Assembly: GCF_019703515.2 (NCBI RefSeq)
Contig: NC_059388.1
Span: 1,811,501-1,875,500 of the forward strand
Source of the DNA: Myxocyprinus asiaticus
Lineage: Eukaryota; Chordata; Actinopteri; Cypriniformes; Catostomidae
Reading direction: 5' to 3'
DNA: 64,000 bases
The notes under the pieces: generated by a model
Databases searched by the model: none
What the model was told of the DNA's origin: nothing
What the model saw: only the letters and a program-made list of their open reading frames with translations
In this document: piece by piece, positions 59,416-64,000 of the stretch
Numbering within the stretch: the first letter of the stretch is position 1
Layout of the letters: every line of letters starts with the position of its first letter
Translations under genes and position numbers: made by a program

Positions 59416-62130
59416 TCACACCACCCTTTGCAGTGCTTTGCGGTTGTGGGCGGTGCTATTGCCGTACCAGGCGGAGATACAGCCAGTCAGGATGCTCTCC
59501 ACAGTGCAGGTGTAGAACCGTGTGAGGATGTGGCGGTTCATTCCAAACTTCCTCAGCCGTCTCAGGAAGAAGAGGCGCTGATGAGCCTTCTTCACAACGA
59601 CTTCAGTGTGGATGGACCATGTGAGTTCCTCAGTGATGTGGACACCCAGGAACTTGAAGCTGCTGACTCTCTCCACTGGTGCTCCATTGATGGTGATGGG
59701 ACTGTGTTCTCTGTCTTTTATTCTGAAGTCCACCACAAGCTCCTTTGTCTTACTGACGTTGAGGGAGAGGTTGTGCTCCTGACACCAGTGTGTCAGAGTG
59801 TGCACCTCCTCTCTGTAGGCTGTTTCATCATTGTCAGTGATCAGACCTACCACCGTCGTGTCATCAGCAAACTTGATGGCATTGGAGCTATGTGTTGCCA
59901 CACAGACATGTGTGTACAAGGAATACAGTAGTGGGCTGAGAACACAGCCCTGTGGGGCTCCAGTGTTGAGGATCAGTGATGAGGAGATGTTGCTGCCTAT
60001 TCTAACCACCTGGCGTCTGCTTGACAGGAAGTCCAGGATCCAGCTGCACAGCGAGCTGTTTAAGCCCAGAGCCCGGAGTTTCTCATCTAGCTTGGAGGGC
60101 ACTATGGTGTTGAATGCTGAGCTGTAGTCTACAAACAACATTCTCACATAAGTGTTCTTTTTTTCCGGGTGGGAGAGAGCAGTGTGTATTGTAGATGCAA
60201 TGGCATCATCAGTGGAGCGGTTGTTGCGGTAAGCAAACTGCAGCGGGTCAAGATTGAGTGGCAAGACAGAGCAGATGTAATCTCTGATTAGTCTCTCAAA
60301 ACATTTGCTGATGATGGGGGTCAGAGCAACAGGACGCCAGTCATTTAAACAAGTTATTTTTGATTGTTTTGGAACAGGTACAATGGTGGATGTTTTAAAG
60401 CATGTGGGGACTACAGACAAAGAGAGGGAAAGGTTGAAAATGTCCGTAAAAACACCAGCCAGCTGGTTCGCGCACGCTCTGATGACGTGGCCCGAAATGC
60501 CGTCTGGGCCTGCGGCTTTGTGGATATTCACCCGTCGGAAGGATCGGGTTACATCCGCTACAGAGACGGAGAGTGAACTGACCTCTGTAGCTTCAGCCGC
60601 GAGAGCTCTCTCCGCGAGGGCGGTGTTATTTCCCTCGAAACGAGCATAAAAAGTATTTAGCTCATCCGGGAGAGAGGCAGCGGTGTTCATGGCGGAGTTT
60701 TTATTCCCTTTAAAGTCCATGATGATGTTAATTCCCTGCCACATGCTTCTAGAGTTGGTGGTGTTAAACTGTCCTTCAATCTTGTCCCTGTACTGGCGTT
60801 TTGCTGTTTTGATAGTTTTTCGGAGGGCATAACTGGCTTGTTTATGCTCCTCCGCGTTCCCGGAATTAAAAGCGGAGGTCCGCACATTAAGTGCCGTGCG
60901 AACATCGCTATTGATCCACGGCTTCTGATTCGGATAGATTCGTACAGTTCTGGTCGGAATCACTTCCTCTACGCACGTTCTGATGAAACACATTACGCTA
61001 TCAGCGTAAAGCTTGATGTCGTCATCAGAGGCGGACCGGAACATCTCCCAGTCCGTGTGATCAAAACAGTCTTGTAGCATAGAGTCTGATTGGTCCGACC
61101 AGCACTGGATCGTTCTGAGGGTGGGTGCTTCCTGTTTCAGTTTCTGCCTGTAAGCGGGCAGAAGCAGAATGGAAGAGTGGTCTGATTTGCCAAATGGTGG
61201 GCGGGGGAGGGATTTGTAGCCATCCCGGAACGGAGAGTAGCAATGATCCAAAACCCGGTCCCCTCGTGTATTGAAACTAATGTGCTGGTGGTATTTTGGT
61301 GCGACTGATTTTAAACTGGCTTTATTAAAGTCCCCGGTCACAATGAACGCGGCCTCAGGGTGCGCGGTTTCTTGCTCACTTATACTCCCATACAGTTCCT
61401 TGAGTGCCCGGTCTGTGTCGGCTTGTGGCGGAATGTACACAGCAGTGATAATGACCGCTGTGAATTCCCTCGATAGCCAGAATGGTCGACACAGAAGCAT
61501 AAGAAATTCCAGATCAGGAGAACAGAAAGACTTGATGGAATGTACGTTCCTCTGATCACACCAGGATTTGTTGATCATAAAACATACACCACCTCCTCTA
61601 GTTTTACCTGAGAGGTCTTTTGCTCTGTCCGCTCGGTGCACGGAGAACCCCGCGGGTTCAATGGCTGAGTCTGGAATCTCCGCAGACATCCAAGTTTCTG
61701 TTAGGCAGATAATGCAGCAGTCCCTCGTCTCTCGTTGGAAAGAGATCCGCGCTTTCAGCTCGCAGAGCTTGTTATCCAGAGACTGAACATTTGCCAGTAG
61801 AATAGTGGGTAGCGGGGGTCGATTTGCACGGCGTCTTACTCTGATGAGAACGCCGGCTCTGTTTCCCCTTTTCCTTTTGCGTTTCCGCGGCCGTGCTGCC
61901 CAGACAAAGGGCTCCGCTTGCGTGTTTGTAAACAGCGGGTCGGCATTGAGGAATGTGAAGTCCGGTTTTCGGTGTGAGATCGCTGAACCAATGTCCAAAA
62001 GTGTTTGTCTGTCGTAGACAATAAGGCAGACAACATCCAAGACAAAAAACATAAGAACTGTAAACAAAACAAACAAAACATTGCTATGTTGTGTCGGAGC
62101 TCGCAACGCAGCAGCCATACTCGGCGCCAT
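59416..62130 (-). CDS. LINE ORF2-like protein: APE endonuclease + reverse transcriptase (904 aa)
   Basis: One open frame from ATG at 62130. Residues ~1-110 include a hydrophobic stretch and a basic [10 protein letters not shown] cluster. Residues ~112-335 form an apurinic-type endonuclease, with [18 protein letters not shown] (catalytic Glu), FIVTGDFN and GKSDHSSI. Residues ~520-790 form the RT, with '[16 protein letters not shown]', '[16 protein letters not shown]', '[16 protein letters not shown]' and '[13 protein letters not shown]' (active-site Asp pair intact). It nicks target DNA and copies LINE RNA in the nucleus. It stops at 59416 with TGA where CGA is expected. The same frame continues with the normal C-terminus to a second stop at 59194-59196, so about 73 residues are cut off. 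Subgroup within the Jockey superfamily is unsettled. Confidence 0.88.
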   Translation of the reverse strand: MAPSMAAALRAPTQHSNVLFVLFTVLMFFVLDVVCLIVYDRQTLLDIGSAISHRKPDFTFLNADPLFTNTQAEPFVWAARPRKRKRKRGNRAGVLIRVRRRANRPPLPTILLANVQSLDNKLCELKARISFQRETRDCCIICLTETWMSAEIPDSAIEPAGFSVHRADRAKDLSGKTRGGGVCFMINKSWCDQRNVHSIKSFCSPDLEFLMLLCRPFWLSREFTAVIITAVYIPPQADTDRALKELYGSISEQETAHPEAAFIVTGDFNKASLKSVAPKYHQHISFNTRGDRVLDHCYSPFRDGYKSLPRPPFGKSDHSSILLLPAYRQKLKQEAPTLRTIQCWSDQSDSMLQDCFDHTDWEMFRSASDDDIKLYADSVMCFIRTCVEEVIPTRTVRIYPNQKPWINSDVRTALNVRTSAFNSGNAEEHKQASYALRKTIKTAKRQYRDKIEGQFNTTNSRSMWQGINIIMDFKGNKNSAMNTAASLPDELNTFYARFEGNNTALAERALAAEATEVSSLSVSVADVTRSFRRVNIHKAAGPDGISGHVIRACANQLAGVFTDIFNLSLSLSVVPTCFKTSTIVPVPKQSKITCLNDWRPVALTPIISKCFERLIRDYICSVLPLNLDPLQFAYRNNRSTDDAIASTIHTALSHPEKKNTYVRMLFVDYSSAFNTIVPSKLDEKLRALGLNSSLCSWILDFLSSRRQVVRIGSNISSSLILNTGAPQGCVLSPLLYSLYTHVCVATHSSNAIKFADDTTVVGLITDNDETAYREEVHTLTHWCQEHNLSLNVSKTKELVVDFRIKDREHSPITINGAPVERVSSFKFLGVHITEELTWSIHTEVVVKKAHQRLFFLRRLRKFGMNRHILTRFYTCTVESILTGCISAWYGNSTAHNRKALQRVV

Positions 62131-62140
62131 CTTGAGTCGT
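62130..62140 (-). promoter_or_regulatory. YY1-like site at the LINE 5' end
   Basis: On the minus strand the first bases of the LINE read ...CAAGATGGCGCC, matching the YY1 core AAGATGGC and overlapping the start codon. YY1 sites at +1 direct transcription start in mammalian L1; the same use here is inference. Confidence 0.4.
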
Positions 62141-62373
62141 GAGATCAGCAGTTACAGAAATACTCAAAACCAGCCTGTCTGGCACCAACAATCATGCCAC
62201 CATCACTGAGATACATTTCCCCCCCCCATTTTGATGGTTGATGTGAATATTAACTTAAGCTTCTGACTCGTATCGTAATGATTTTATGCATTGCACTGCT
62301 GCTACACAATTGGCTGATTAGATAATCGCATGAATTAGTATGTGTACAGGTGTTCCTAATAAAGTGTTCAGTA

Positions 62374-64000
62374 GCTGCTGAAGGGGTGTATAGTTACCTT
62401 AACATTTGATTCTTCCTGATATCTTTTTGACTAAGTTTTACTCCACTATTAATCAGCATTTATACTTTTTTAAGTAGAATTGTTTCATTACAATATAGTT
62501 GTATAAAAAAAGTTATCTCGATGATGTATGCCTATATATATTTTCTCTCTCTCTGTTCACCAACTCTGCTTAGGCCTAACACAGGTCATCAGCATACTAT
62601 TCCTGCCCAGGTCACCCACAGGGTCATTCAGGATCTCACCTTGTATCTCCTACATCGTTTACTAGGCATTCCTGATGTATTCCTGACTCTACATTTGTGA
62701 CACTCTGAGCTTAGGGAAGATATTGTTAAGTTACCCTAGATGAAAGTACATCTTATCCAGGGCCAGACTGGCAATCGGGAGAACCTGGACTTTTCCCAGT
62801 AGGTCGGCCGCGTAATGGGGCCGAATGGGCTGCGATAACCTGAAACGGCTTTTTGGGACAGTTTCTATGTAAAATCCAGGGCCGATTTCTCTTCCCAGTC
62901 CGCCCCTGAACTTATCTCTATGTTTTGGGAAAAACCCAAATTTGACAAAGCTTTCAGCTTGCAACCTTAAGCTAGGAAGGTGTGTGTTATTATTGCTTTG
63001 TTTCAGGAGCAAGAAGAAAGGAGACAATGTGGCACCCAAGGAGAAGGCTATAGAGGGCCCATCTATAAGAAGATCCTTCATATAGGAATGCTGACTTGTG
63101 ACCCTGCTAGGTCATCTAGTAATTCATTTAGAACTGTACCTACCAGACCTGTAGTCTGTGAGATATGTTAGGAACAGGACACAATGTTTGGAGATGTACT
63201 AAACGTATCTGTTTCAACCAATCCGAATCATTCTATCTGTAACCTGACATACATTGTTGAGCTCATGTTTTAGTATAATTGCCCCATTATCTTGAAGCGG
63301 GAGAAGAAGCCTTTTACGAACTTGTAGATGATTTTTCTCATGCTGACTTCTGCCTTTGAAACTGCAAACAACCTTTCTTCATTAAACTCTTCTTCAATTG
63401 ATTGCAACTTTGACTCCTGGTCTTCATTTCACTCACTGGTTCTAAGGGCCTTTACTGTACTTTCCCTACACTGCTTTTCAATTGTCTGGCCAGTGTGAGC
63501 CAGGGAAAATAGCCTCGAGCCGTGAGACCAAAATCAATCTGTGTTCCCACCATCGGGCCAATAGCCCTGCAGCATTGCCCTAAAACCTGCCCTTAACATG
63601 CCGCCCTGGTGCCAACGTCACCCATCCCGGCCATTTCACAAGCAAGAGGGAAGCTCAAGCTGAGGTATCATGTTATCTAGTTATCCAGAATATTGAGTTT
63701 ATAACGTTTGTAAACATTAGCTATCTAGCAAGATAAGTTAGCGTTGACAACTCACCGAATGTAACTGCTATGGTGTCCCGAGTGGTCTCTCCACTAACAG
63801 CGGTACGATTTCTCAGCACACAGTCCATGATTTTGAAACATGGAATGTTCTTTCTTTGGGCACCGCTTTGTCCATTGTGCTTTTTAATGGATTCGCACTG
63901 TACCCGCAATCTTAAATATTTTCCCTAACCTGTACCATTGTGAGCTGAATACACAACCTGGCAAGTTCAGCAAAACACCGCCTTTGACATTGACCCCGCC
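62374..64000. other. Repeat-rich intergenic DNA
   Basis: No gene. AGGGCCAGACTGGCAATCGG near 62760 resembles a terminus of a fish DNA transposon, without a confirmed partner. About 63165-63432 (starting TGTTAGGAACAGGACAC, ending ...CTTCATTTCA, with an ATTAAA-type signal at ~63381) could be a solo LTR. Neither has a proven target duplication. Confidence 0.35.

Larger units (their letters stand above)
59016..62140 (-). mobile_element. Nearly intact LINE (CR1/L2/Rex group)
   Basis: It carries a single long ORF with endonuclease and RT domains. The 5' edge is sharp: Tc1 sequence ends at 62141, and ACGACTCAAGATGGCGCC starts the LINE ~10 bp before the ORF's ATG. The 3' side ends at a short TA run (59008-59021). 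The ~300 bp 3' tail seen in the copy at 23837-24532 is absent. Sequence 59022-59360 is almost identical to 24204-24530. Confidence 0.88.
58635..62371 (-). mobile_element. Tc1-type element interrupted by a LINE
   Basis: The ends CTGAGCACTTTATTAGG and (inverted) CTGAACACTTTATTAGG sit next to TA on both sides (58633-58634, 62372-62373). The minus-strand transposase C-terminus lies at 58660-58900 ('NLWDVVEWEIRSMNVQLTNL'), with the third catalytic Glu of P-I-E-x-L-W reading Lys. The N-terminal end lies at 62141-62350. The ~650 bp between them in an intact family member are missing and replaced by the LINE. Confidence 0.8.

Noticed and set aside
59305..59931. 208-codon + strand frame
   Set aside because: Antisense shadow of the long LINE ORF, whose domains are clear on the minus strand.

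Overview
The window is vertebrate nuclear DNA from a ray-finned fish, most likely a cyprinid or close relative. One spliced host gene is recognisable: nup50, the FG nucleoporin Nup50/Npap60, on the + strand. It has a non-coding first exon near 11.9-12.03 kb and seven coding exons between 12880 and 50412. The exons join in frame with GT..AG borders throughout and give 449 codons plus a stop, close to the usual length of the family. The upstream region carries NRF1-, YY1- and ZNF143-like motifs and no TATA box, as in housekeeping promoters.

Almost everything else is transposable-element DNA. Layout: 1-3192, a decayed Ty3/Gypsy element; 3193-4999, AT-rich DNA with no gene; 5000-10543, a tyrosine-recombinase (DIRS-type) retrotransposon on the minus strand with inverted terminal repeats and an internal complementary region; 10544-11841, intergenic, with a small MITE, a perfect hairpin and a GT microsatellite; 11842-51830, nup50. 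Intron 2 holds a hAT-type element. Intron 4 (23.6 kb) holds Tc1/mariner pieces, a LINE 3' fragment, a second DIRS copy with deletions and several TIR elements, some nested. Intron 5 holds a full-length Tc1 element with TIRs of about 100 bp. Intron 7 holds a three-level nest, a SINE inside a Harbinger-type element inside a hAT-type element, each level with its own target-site duplication. Downstream of nup50 (51.8-64 kb) are an internally deleted Tc1 copy, a Rex1/CR1-group LINE fragment, a third and divergent DIRS-type remnant, an unassigned TIR element, and a Tc1 element interrupted by a nearly intact LINE whose ORF runs 904 codons before a premature stop.

How the parts relate: nup50 is the only feature under visible coding constraint. 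The two long DIRS copies share orientation but have decayed in complementary ways. One keeps its replication architecture but has damaged catalytic residues. The other keeps catalytic motifs but has lost its internal complementary region. No CRISPR array, rRNA gene, true tRNA gene or prokaryotic gene was seen. Element names rest on protein motifs, terminal repeats and target-site duplications read by eye and on remembered family features; no database search was run.
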